Of a stretch of DNA of 39,593 nt, positions 24,898 through 31,250 are shown one piece after another (position 1 is the stretch's first letter; every line of letters starts with the position of its first letter). This stretch comes from Alloprevotella sp. oral taxon 473 str. F0040 (GTDB lineage Bacteria; Bacteroidota; Bacteroidia; Bacteroidales; Bacteroidaceae): the NCBI RefSeq assembly GCF_000318095.2, contig NZ_KB290714.1, positions 99,318-138,910 on the forward strand. The letters are read 5' to 3'. Below the pieces are notes generated by a model. The model saw only the letters and a list, made by a program, of their open reading frames with translations, was not told the DNA's origin and ran no database searches. A program made the position numbers and the translations under genes.

Positions 24898-25095
24898 GTT
24901 GAAATCTTAGGGATGTGTGAGAATGAAGACTTATACCAATTAAAGACAAGAGTTTATACAACTCAAGAATGTAAACAAGCCTATCTAAACAAATTTGGTA
25001 AAGTTGGAACCTATGACCTCAATGCAAGTGGGGTTGTTATAAGGGGAGGGATTCAAGAGAAAGTTTACCAACGTATATTGATTAAATCCACTTGA
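24898..25095 (+). pseudogene. Silent methyltransferase C-terminal cassette C4 (inverted)
   Basis: This is a 65-codon open stretch on the plus strand, opposite to the methyltransferase. It begins VEILGMCENEDLYQL and ends VYQRILIKST. The head TTGAAATCTTAGGG (24899-24912) is an inverted copy of the expressed junction at 25513-25526, and the tail keeps RILIK. The middle is unlike the other cassettes. There is no start codon other than an unlikely TTG at 24895 and no ribosome-binding context, so it should be silent as drawn. Inversion between 24899 and 25526 would place it in frame after residue 317 of the methyltransferase. Tail-to-tail with C3 it overlaps by 14 bases. Confidence 0.75.
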
Positions 25096-25303
25096 TAAGT
25101 ATCCGTGCATAAACTTGAGTATAATATCTCCCATCTACAATATAGTAGGTAGTATCAAGAGGAGGTTCTGCATGAAGTAAAACTGCGCCATCATTAAGTT
25201 TTGTGACTTTCGATTCTTTCCCTTTTTTATCAATTTGGACTTGCTCGGGATATATTTTAGAAGCACTACCAAACCAAGTTTTTGTAATCCCTAAGATTTC
25301 AAA
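25082..25303 (-). pseudogene. Silent methyltransferase C-terminal cassette C3
   Basis: This is a 73-residue open stretch in the same orientation as the methyltransferase. It begins FEILGITKTWFGSASKIYP and ends YAREL-like as YARILIKWI. The head CCTAAGATTTCAAAT (read on the plus strand, 25290-25304) is identical to the expressed junction. The interior, with KKGKESKVTKLNDGAVLL, is unrelated to C1. The frame extends a few codons upstream but lacks an ATG, so it is not an independent gene. It fits a stored alternative C-terminus. Its last bases overlap the tail of C4 on the other strand, where a quasi-palindrome (25073-25106) encodes RILIK both ways. Confidence 0.75.
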
Positions 25304-25392
25304 TGACGAATAAGAATGCGAAAGTAAGGACAAGCACCTTTAATACATAAATCCTTTTCGTCATTACCTTTTCTGAACCTTAAGATTTCAAA
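25291..25392 (-). pseudogene. Short silent C-terminal cassette C2
   Basis: Directly after the methyltransferase stop, shifting frame gives FEILRFRKGNDEKDLCIK and a tail ending RILIRHLKS, the same last nine residues as the expressed protein. It has 33 codons plus TAG. The head reads TTTGAAATCTTAAGG, one extra A relative to the other heads, so FEILG becomes FEILR. The first bases overlap the methyltransferase tail and the last bases overlap the head of C3, each in a different frame. It is shorter than the other cassettes and may be a decayed remnant. Confidence 0.65.
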
Positions 25393-25409
25393 TGACGAAT
25401 AAGAATACG
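25292..25409 (-). repeat. 29-bp direct repeats at cassette junctions
   Basis: The 29 bases at 25292-25320 and 25381-25409 are identical except for one position (GCG versus ACG at the end). They begin TAAGATTTCAAATGACG on the plus strand. Each copy encodes RILIRHLKS plus stop in one frame; the copy at 25292 also encodes the HSYSSFEILG head of C3 in another. The shared TTTGAAATCTTAGG core recurs at 25513-25526 inside the methyltransferase and, inverted, at 24899-24911. Confidence 0.9.
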
Positions 25410-26477
25410 TTTATAGATAAAGTGACCTTTTATCAACGGAGCTCCTCCTTTGTCTTTGAATCCTAAAAAATGATAGATGTTGCTTTCGTTTCCTATATTA
25501 GCATCTGCTCGGCCTAAGATTTCAAATTGCTCCGGACAATACTTATCTAAAAAAGAGATAGGTACTCCCATAACTCCTTCGTAGTCGGAGGGGATAGCAT
25601 CGGTGTAAGACACTTCTATGGCATCATAGTTGTCATAGTGGTCGTATGCCTCCTTGTCCTTCATCTTTTTGTTGTAGCGCAAGTTGTCTTCCATGGTCAT
25701 TAAAGCCAATGGCTGGTGACGACGACCGTGTTCTAAGTTTGTAAACCATCGAACACCTTTAACTCTTATATACTTGTTACCAAATTCATCAATACGCCAT
25801 CCTGCCGCTGTTATAGGATATTCCGGTGGAATTTTGAACTCACGATCTCCGCTGTGTATTGTCGCCCCCAGCCACATTTTATTCTCTTTGATAAGCGGAA
25901 ATACCTCTTTGTAGGTGATAGCATTCATATTCCCAATAATGGCAAATTGTTTGTTGCCTTGCACTATCCATGCAAGGAATTCGCGGAAAAGAGAAAAAGG
26001 GGGATTGGTGATGATGATGTCTGCTTCATCGCGCAAGGTAGTCACCTCGGGGCTACGAAAATCGCCAGTACCTTCGAGATAGTCCCATTCAAGGTCGTCT
26101 ATATCGATGCGACCATTTTGATTAGTATCTCCAGTGAGTGTGAATATCTTGCCACAGATTGCCGTCTTTTCGGCACTGAAACGAGGGTCTTCGCTCTCAA
26201 AAAGTGTGGGTTGCCAATCGCTTTTATAGTTCTTGCTTTCTTGAGCAAAACTAGTACTAATGAGCTTTTTGAGTCCGAGTTCTTCAAACTTCGCCACAAA
26301 ATAGCGAGTGAAATTGCTCCACTCTGGGTCGTCACATGGCAACAATACCGTCTTACCTCGAAATACATTAGGGTTGTATTCTAGATAAGCGTTGATTTCT
26401 GCTTCTATGTCGTGGTATTGAGTATAAAACTCATCATTCTTTGCGGCTTTGGCTTCTTTAAGGTTTCTATTGGCCAT
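25380..26477 (-). CDS. EcoRI-family adenine-specific DNA methyltransferase
   Basis: This 365-residue protein opens with KEAKAAKNDEFYTQYHDIEAEI and TVLLPCDDPEWSNFTRYF, characteristic of the EcoRI methylase family (N6-adenine). The catalytic motif is NPPF at 158-161 (ADIIITNPPFSLFREF). The C-terminal region has GVMGVPISFLDKYCPEQFEILG, after which residues 318-365 form a separable segment (cassette C1) ending RILIRHLKS. It should methylate adenine in an unknown short site. No EcoRI-like endonuclease is next to it; the DUF262-HNH protein downstream is the only nuclease candidate. The start is ATG at 26477, 24 bases after a TATCTTTG. Its body is AT-rich compared with neighbouring chromosomal genes, consistent with transfer. 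Alternative C-termini lie immediately downstream. Confidence 0.92.
   Translation of the reverse strand: MANRNLKEAKAAKNDEFYTQYHDIEAEINAYLEYNPNVFRGKTVLLPCDDPEWSNFTRYFVAKFEELGLKKLISTSFAQESKNYKSDWQPTLFESEDPRFSAEKTAICGKIFTLTGDTNQNGRIDIDDLEWDYLEGTGDFRSPEVTTLRDEADIIITNPPFSLFREFLAWIVQGNKQFAIIGNMNAITYKEVFPLIKENKMWLGATIHSGDREFKIPPEYPITAAGWRIDEFGNKYIRVKGVRWFTNLEHGRRHQPLALMTMEDNLRYNKKMKDKEAYDHYDNYDAIEVSYTDAIPSDYEGVMGVPISFLDKYCPEQFEILGRADANIGNESNIYHFLGFKDKGGAPLIKGHFIYKRILIRHLKS
25513..25526 (-). repeat. Expressed cassette junction (proposed recombination core)
   Basis: TTTGAAATCTTAGG on the minus strand encodes Phe318-Glu-Ile-Leu-Gly of the methyltransferase. The same 14 bases recur in direct orientation at 25290-25303 (C3), with one insertion at the C2 head, and inverted at 24899-24911 (13 of 14). 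It marks the border between the constant methyltransferase body and the variable C-terminus. Confidence 0.75.
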
Positions 26478-26500
26478 AATTAGGTGTAAGATTAGTATTA

Positions 26501-26508
26501 CAAAGATA
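26501..26508 (-). promoter_or_regulatory. Possible -7 element of the methyltransferase operon
   Basis: TATCTTTG on the minus strand fits TAnnTTTG and lies 24 bases before the start codon. No good -33 TTG was found 20 bases upstream, so confidence is limited. Confidence 0.45.
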
Positions 26509-26591
26509 CAACATTAGGGTGAATAAGAAGAGTTTTTCTGAAGATTAAAATACGACATAAAATCCAGTGTTAATAAGTCTATAATTGTAGG

Positions 26592-26986
26592 CTCTCGCGC
26601 GTGCGTGGGCGCGCGCACCCTGCAATTTGCACTTTTTTGCTTTCACAACCTTCACAGAATCTCGAGTAAATAGCTTGTAGTAAATGAGTTATCTCTATTT
26701 TATAACATACATTTAGATTTTCAAGTCTAGAGGCGAGGAAAAAGGACAAGAAAGCGAGAAAAATATAGAAAAATGCTGGGAGAGTTTTGAAAAACTCTAG
26801 GAGATAATTCAAAAGATGTCGGAGATTTCACATGAAATCTCCGACTTTTTTAGGGAATAACTCCTTGATTTTAATAAGAAAAGAGAGAAAAGAAAAGGGC
26901 AGTCTGTGAAGGTTGTGAAAGCAAAAAGTGCAAAATCCCAGATATGCGCGCACGCGTGCGATTGCGCGACGCGCCCACGCGTGAGG
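26592..26986 (-). repeat. Interspersed repeat element B (complete, inverted relative to A)
   Basis: Arms at 26592-26657 (CTCTCGCGCG... CTTCACAG) and 26904-26986 (CTGTGAAGGTTGTGAAAGC... with an extended CG-rich end) flank an interior that is element A reversed. ATAACTCCTTGATTTTAAT (26857-26875) is an exact reverse complement of the A 19-mer and lies 28 bases from the arm, as in A. The hairpin GTCGGAGATTT-CACATG-AAATCTCCGAC (26818-26845) is a perfect 11-bp stem. The core-to-hairpin distance is 162 bases, as in A. Interior sequence has otherwise diverged strongly. Short open frames across it (26579-26812, 26871-27092) are judged spurious. Confidence 0.85.
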
Positions 26987-26990
26987 GATG

Positions 26991-27041
26991 TCTGAAAGTT
27001 GCTGCTCCCTTTGAGCGTGAGGGTGCAGTCAAGATTTCAGA
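26991..27041. other. Imperfect stem-loop beside element B
   Basis: TCTGAAA (26991-26997) pairs with TTTCAGA (27035-27041), and the stem continues imperfectly through TTG/CAA, TGC/GCA and CCCT/AGGG. It adjoins the CG-rich arm end. A stem-loop of similar size lies in the corresponding flank of element A (10496-10536). Confidence 0.55.
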
Positions 27042-27180
27042 AGGCGGAGAGTGAGGATAGGCGTTGCTCGTAAAGTGTGTCATAGTTGTCATTCAAAAAA
27101 CAGTGTGTTATCTTATTTCTGTTATATTGAGATAGCAAAATAAAGGTATGTTCAAGAAAAAACTCCACTTTTTCGCTGAT

Positions 27181-27225
27181 TTTTCACTCTTTGCCCCCAT
27201 ATCAACCCATATCTATATAGAGGGA
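27181..27225 (-). repeat. Element-associated motif, copy B
   Basis: The minus strand reads CCCTCTATATAGATATGGG, then GGGGGCAAAGAGTGAAAAA. It matches copy A at 10352-10402, including the exact GGGGCAAAGAGTGAAAAA. CCCTC lies 320 bases from the GTGAAGG core of the nearby arm. Total span from motif to far arm is 634 bases here and 632 in A. Confidence 0.65.
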
Positions 27226-27301
27226 GTAAGATAGGAACAAAGGCGGTGGAGGAATAGAAAAGAGGTTTTGCCCGTTTTTTGTGGATTTATCGCGAGGCAA
27301 A

Positions 27302-27333
27302 CTTGGTCAGTTGTGGCGCATTCCGTAACTTTG
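27302..27333 (+). promoter_or_regulatory. Promoter of the SpoU-type methyltransferase gene
   Basis: CTTG at 27302-27305 and TAACTTTG at 27326-27333 are 20 bases apart, the same -7 sequence and spacing as the purL promoter. The start codon lies 70 bases downstream. Confidence 0.7.
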
Positions 27334-27403
27334 CTTTGACGTGTTTGACTCACCACAACTTGTCAAAACTCCCCCTTTCACCTAGATATTTCACCCCTAC
27401 AAT

Positions 27404-27946
27404 ATGCCTCAAAAACTACAAATCGAAGAGATGAATCGCCTAGACGTGGCGGCTTTCAAAGCAGCTGAGAAATTACCTCTCATCGTGGTGCTTGACAATG
27501 TGCGAAGCCTGCACAATGTGGGGAGCATCTTCCGCACGGCCGATGCTTTTCGACTGGCTGGGGTGTGGCTTTGTGGCATCACCGCTACTCCGCCTTCGGT
27601 AGAAATCCACAAGACGGCTCTTGGAGCAGAAGAATCGGTGGATTGGCGTTATTTTGCCACCACCGATGAAGCCATCGCCACGCTCAAAAAGGAGGGATAT
27701 GTCGTGGCCTCTGTGGAACAATGCCACCGTTCTACCCTACTCACCGATTTTCAACTTGATGACACACAGCGTTACGCGCTTGTGATGGGGCATGAAGTGC
27801 ACGGAGTGGCGCAAGAAGTGGTAGATGCTTCTGATCTCGTCATCGAAATTCCTCAAATGGGCACCAAACACTCTATGAATGTGAGTGTGGCTGCCGGAGT
27901 GGTGATATGGGAGTTTGTGCGCCAATGGCGCGCACTCGGACATTGA
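27404..27946 (+). CDS. TrmH/SpoU family RNA methyltransferase
   Basis: This 180-residue SPOUT-fold enzyme should transfer methyl from S-adenosylmethionine to a ribose 2'-OH of rRNA or tRNA. The three family motifs are LDNVRSLHNVGSIFRTADAF (motif 1, Asn and catalytic Arg), ALVMGHEVHGVAQEVV (motif 2) and IPQMGTKHSMNVSVAAGVVIWE (motif 3), which build the knotted SAM site. It lacks the extra N-terminal domain of RlmB, so it is the short form found widely in Bacteroidetes. The exact RNA target cannot be read from sequence. The ATG at 27404 follows the promoter and gives a typical start. Confidence 0.92.
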   Translation: MPQKLQIEEMNRLDVAAFKAAEKLPLIVVLDNVRSLHNVGSIFRTADAFRLAGVWLCGITATPPSVEIHKTALGAEESVDWRYFATTDEAIATLKKEGYVVASVEQCHRSTLLTDFQLDDTQRYALVMGHEVHGVAQEVVDASDLVIEIPQMGTKHSMNVSVAAGVVIWEFVRQWRALGH

Positions 27947-28063
27947 GCCTCTGCGCTCCCTTAGCCCTTGCAACACAGTTGCCCACATAGTGGCAGCTTC
28001 TGTGTTTTCCTCCCTTAATCTCCCTACCTTCCCTTGTATTTTTCCCTTGCTTAAATCCAAACT

Positions 28064-29626
28064 ATGCTCTCCACCATTCACACCATAGCCATCAATGGAC
28101 TCGATGCTAGCCGTGTGCTCATCGAAATCAATGTGACCCCTTTTAGTCAACCGCGCGATGCGCTCTATGTGATGGTGGGGCTGCCCGATAGTGCTGTGAA
28201 AGAGAGCAAGACCCGTGTGCGCTCTGCCATGGAAAATAGTGGATATAATGCGCGAGGAGCAGCGGATGTGGCGGTGAATTTTGCGCCTGCCGATGTGAAA
28301 AAGGAAGGTAGTGGCTATGATCTTCCATTGGCAGTGGGATTGATTCATGCTTTCGGGCAAACCAAGGTGGCACCCGAAGTGCTCAGTCGCTACATGTTTC
28401 TCGGAGAACTAGGACTTGATGGCGATTTGCGCCCTGTGCGTGGCGTGTTGCCAGCGGCCATCTTGGCGCGCCAATTGGGCTATGAAGCCTTGATAGTGCC
28501 AGAAGAGAATGCACGCGAAGCTGCGGTGGTGAACCAACTGAAGGTGTATGGTGCCAGTAAGCTCCGCGATGTGATGCAACATCTCGAAGGCACGCAGTCG
28601 TTGGAGCCAACAGAGGTGGACACAAGGGCTGAGTTTTATGCCTCGCAAACGGATTTCCCCTATGATTTCAGTGAGGTGAAAGGACAACCTGCCGTGAAGC
28701 GCGCTTTTGAAGTGGCAGCGGCAGGCGGACATAACCTATTGCTTGTGGGAAGTCCGGGCTGTGGCAAGAGCATGATGGCGAAGCGGTTGCCTTCGATTCT
28801 CCCTCCTCTCACACTGGCAGAGAGTTTGGAAACCACGCAAATACACTCTATCGCTGGGAAACTCGAGAGAGGGGCTACGCTCATCTCCACACGGCCGTTT
28901 CGCTCGCCACACCACACCATTTCGGATGTGGCACTGATCGGTGGAGGAGCCAGTATGCAGCCTGGAGAAATCAGTTTGGCGCACAATGGTATCTTGTTTT
29001 TAGACGAATTTCCCCACTACACCAAGAATTCGCTCGAGACGATGCGACAACCGCTGGAAGACCGCATCATCACCATATCGAGAGCGCGCTACAACGTCAC
29101 TTTGCCTTGCTCCTTCATGCTCGTGGCAGCGATGAATCCTTGCCCTTGTGGCTACTATAACGACCCTTCGCACGAGTGCACTTGCACACCAGCGCAGGTG
29201 CAACGCTATCTGAGTCGTATCAGCGGTCCGCTGTTGGATCGCATAGATTTGCAAGTGGAGGTGGTGCCAGTGCCTGTGAAAGAGCTGACCAATGCACCCG
29301 AAGGGGAACCTTCTGCCGACATTCGTGCAAGAGTGGTGGCTGCGCGCGAACGACAGCGCGAACGATTTGCTAATTGTCCTGGGGTGCACTGCAATGCGCA
29401 AATGAGTGCACGACAACTGCAAGAACTCGTGCAGCTTGATGAAGCGGCACAAGATGCGCTGTCAATGGCACTGGACAGACTGGGACTCTCGGCTCGCGCC
29501 TACGAACGTGTGCTGAAAGTGGCGCGCACCATTGCCGATCTGGACGGCAGCAACAAGGTGCAGCGGCAGCACATCGCAGAGGCAGTGAGCTATCGCAATT
29601 TGGATCGCTCCACTTGGGGCACATAA
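28064..29626 (+). CDS. YifB/ComM family Mg-chelatase-like AAA+ ATPase
   Basis: This 520-residue protein has an N-terminal Lon-like (ChlI) domain (about 20-165), a central Mg-chelatase AAA+ domain with Walker A GSPGCGKS (about 229-236), GILFLDEFPHY (Walker B, about 305) and SFMLVAAMNPCPCGYYNDP. A C-terminal domain ends SYRNLDRSTW. The CxC...C cysteines after MNPC are typical. Homologue ComM is a hexameric helicase that promotes branch migration during natural transformation; other members are uncharacterised. A similar role in integrating incoming DNA is plausible but not shown. The gene starts 117 bases after the RNA methyltransferase. Confidence 0.93.
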   Translation: MLSTIHTIAINGLDASRVLIEINVTPFSQPRDALYVMVGLPDSAVKESKTRVRSAMENSGYNARGAADVAVNFAPADVKKEGSGYDLPLAVGLIHAFGQTKVAPEVLSRYMFLGELGLDGDLRPVRGVLPAAILARQLGYEALIVPEENAREAAVVNQLKVYGASKLRDVMQHLEGTQSLEPTEVDTRAEFYASQTDFPYDFSEVKGQPAVKRAFEVAAAGGHNLLLVGSPGCGKSMMAKRLPSILPPLTLAESLETTQIHSIAGKLERGATLISTRPFRSPHHTISDVALIGGGASMQPGEISLAHNGILFLDEFPHYTKNSLETMRQPLEDRIITISRARYNVTLPCSFMLVAAMNPCPCGYYNDPSHECTCTPAQVQRYLSRISGPLLDRIDLQVEVVPVPVKELTNAPEGEPSADIRARVVAARERQRERFANCPGVHCNAQMSARQLQELVQLDEAAQDALSMALDRLGLSARAYERVLKVARTIADLDGSNKVQRQHIAEAVSYRNLDRSTWGT

Positions 29627-29660
29627 TCACAAGATTTCAATGTAGAAAGAAGATAAATAT

Positions 29661-30947
29661 ATGAAAATCAATGGTAATACAATTCGACAGCGTTGGTGCA
29701 AATGGCGCAGCATGCGCTGGACGAGGGTGATATTTCATACTGCTCGTTCGGCTGATACACAGGATATTTTCACGCATGTGGCTGCGCTCACCTATAGCAC
29801 GGTGCTGTCTGTGGTGCCCCTCTTGGCACTGGTGTTGGCACTTGGCCGCGGATTTGGAATGCAGGATTATATAGAGGTGCAGTTGCGACAAAATCTCAAC
29901 ACTTCTGATGATGTGATTGGGCAACTGATGAATTTTGCTAACTCCTACATAGCGCGCACACACGATGATGTGGTGCTGGGAGTCAGTGGTTTGGTGCTGG
30001 CATTTACCATCGTTTCGCTGGTCAATAACATAGAGCGGCGTTTCAATGCGATGTGGGGTGTGAACACTTCGCGCAGTCTGTTTGGCTTCTCTCTCTCTTA
30101 TTTGGGACTCATTGTCTTTCTAGCCTTTTCGATATTCTTTTTGAGTGGTGTGTGGGTGTTTATTCTCCAAATACTCAACTATTTGCCCCATCATGTGCTG
30201 GTAGATACCACGATGCCATTGTTGGTGTTTTTGCTTAAATCGTTGGTGTTCAGCGCGGTGTTGGGAGCGATGTTTCGATTCATTCCATTGGTCAAGGTGG
30301 AAGTGCGCCATATCTTGTGGCCAGCTCTCATCACTGGCACTTTGTTTAGCTTGGTGCAACAGTTCTACATCGAAGGACAGATGTTTCTGAGCAGTTATAA
30401 TGCCGTGTATGGTTCGTTTGCTGTGCTCCCCCTCTTGATGGCGTGGGTATATGCTACATGGACGATTGTTCTCGTCGGTGTATTGTTATGTCGCTCTTTA
30501 CAGGCTACGGAGAACAATGAGGATTTGTTTGATCAGAAGACCTATAATCATCGTTCGCATGACTTAGTTGCGCTGCGGATTATGGCTTTGATGGCGCGCA
30601 GATTTGTGGACAATAAGCCTCCCCTCATGGTGAAAGAATGGGCCGAAAAACTGGCTATTTCTACTGAATTTGCAGGTATGGAGTTGCAGCGTTTGGCAGA
30701 AGTGGGTTTAATCTTCCGAGTGGTAGAAGTCAGTGAGGTGACGTTGGCTCCGCTGCCTTCGACTGCGGTGTTTAAGGTCAATGTCGATGTGCATCAACTC
30801 ACAGCAGAAGAAGTGGTCAAGCGGTTGAACCAACAAGGTAATGAGGTGGAGATGCCTCTTTCTTCAGAGGCTTTGCAGCAATATCGCAAGACTGTGGAGA
30901 ACTATGGTACGGAGCAGGATTTACAACGCAATATTCTTGCACTTTAA
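29661..30947 (+). CDS. YihY/BrkB family inner-membrane protein
   Basis: This 428-residue protein has about six transmembrane helices in residues 40-290 (for example TVLSVVPLLALVLALGRGFG, LSYLGLIVFLAFSIFFLSGVWVF and LLMAWVYATWTIVLVGVLL). The family pattern HVAALTYSTVLSVVPLLAL and FVLPLLMAW-like SFAVLPLLMAWVYATW are visible. The C-terminal 120 residues are soluble and resemble a winged-helix fold (EWAEKLAISTEFAGMELQRLAEVGLI), which is common in Bacteroidetes members. Function is unknown; the old RNase BN annotation is wrong for this family. It lies 34 bases after YifB, probably in one transcription unit. Confidence 0.88.
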   Translation: MKINGNTIRQRWCKWRSMRWTRVIFHTARSADTQDIFTHVAALTYSTVLSVVPLLALVLALGRGFGMQDYIEVQLRQNLNTSDDVIGQLMNFANSYIARTHDDVVLGVSGLVLAFTIVSLVNNIERRFNAMWGVNTSRSLFGFSLSYLGLIVFLAFSIFFLSGVWVFILQILNYLPHHVLVDTTMPLLVFLLKSLVFSAVLGAMFRFIPLVKVEVRHILWPALITGTLFSLVQQFYIEGQMFLSSYNAVYGSFAVLPLLMAWVYATWTIVLVGVLLCRSLQATENNEDLFDQKTYNHRSHDLVALRIMALMARRFVDNKPPLMVKEWAEKLAISTEFAGMELQRLAEVGLIFRVVEVSEVTLAPLPSTAVFKVNVDVHQLTAEEVVKRLNQQGNEVEMPLSSEALQQYRKTVENYGTEQDLQRNILAL

Positions 30948-31094
30948 GCCTTGATTAGCATTCAGAAAGAAGGATTAGGGTGCTGAGTTATGAACTTTAT
31001 AGTGCGTAGCCTTCGGAGATACAAAACTTATTGGCGAAGTGCAATTCAGCGAAAAAGAAGAGATTTCCCTCTAATCTCCCTGTTTTGTTTTGTC

Positions 31095-31145
31095 TATGTG
31101 GTGTTTTACGACTGAACTTTTGAGTTATGTCTAAAACACCACATA
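31095..31145. promoter_or_regulatory. Perfect 14-bp inverted repeat upstream of the typA promoter
   Basis: TATGTGGTGTTTTA (31095-31108) and TAAAACACCACATA (31132-31145) are perfect inverted copies around 23 bases. The right half abuts the -33 element of the typA promoter (31149). It may be an operator or a terminator for the yihY unit; there is no T-tract. The rest of the 303-base gap 30948-31250 holds nothing further that I can support. Confidence 0.55.
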
Positions 31146-31148
31146 TTA

Positions 31149-31180
31149 TTTGCGCAAAGGAGGCGAATTTCGTAATTTTG
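31149..31180 (+). promoter_or_regulatory. typA promoter
   Basis: TTTG at 31149-31152 and TAATTTTG at 31173-31180 are separated by 20 bases, a full Bacteroidetes consensus. The ATG lies 70 bases downstream. Confidence 0.75.
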
Positions 31181-31250
31181 TGAGCCTTTTCCTACTACTG
31201 TTTCGCGGTAGAAGTGTAAAAGTCGCTGAATATATCAATTAAAAATTCTC

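Noticed and set aside
25291-25409. Repeats near the methyltransferase as a CRISPR array
   Set aside because: Only two full direct copies with an unequal, coding-like interval; no cas genes and the repeats encode shared protein ends.
22672-26591. Flanking direct repeats (attL/attR) of the island
   Set aside because: Only a 9-base TAATTATGG-type match in inverted orientation was noticed between the two borders, which is too short to support.
26579-27092. Two short minus-strand open frames across element B
   Set aside because: They traverse the CG-rich arms and hairpin and have no counterpart in element A.
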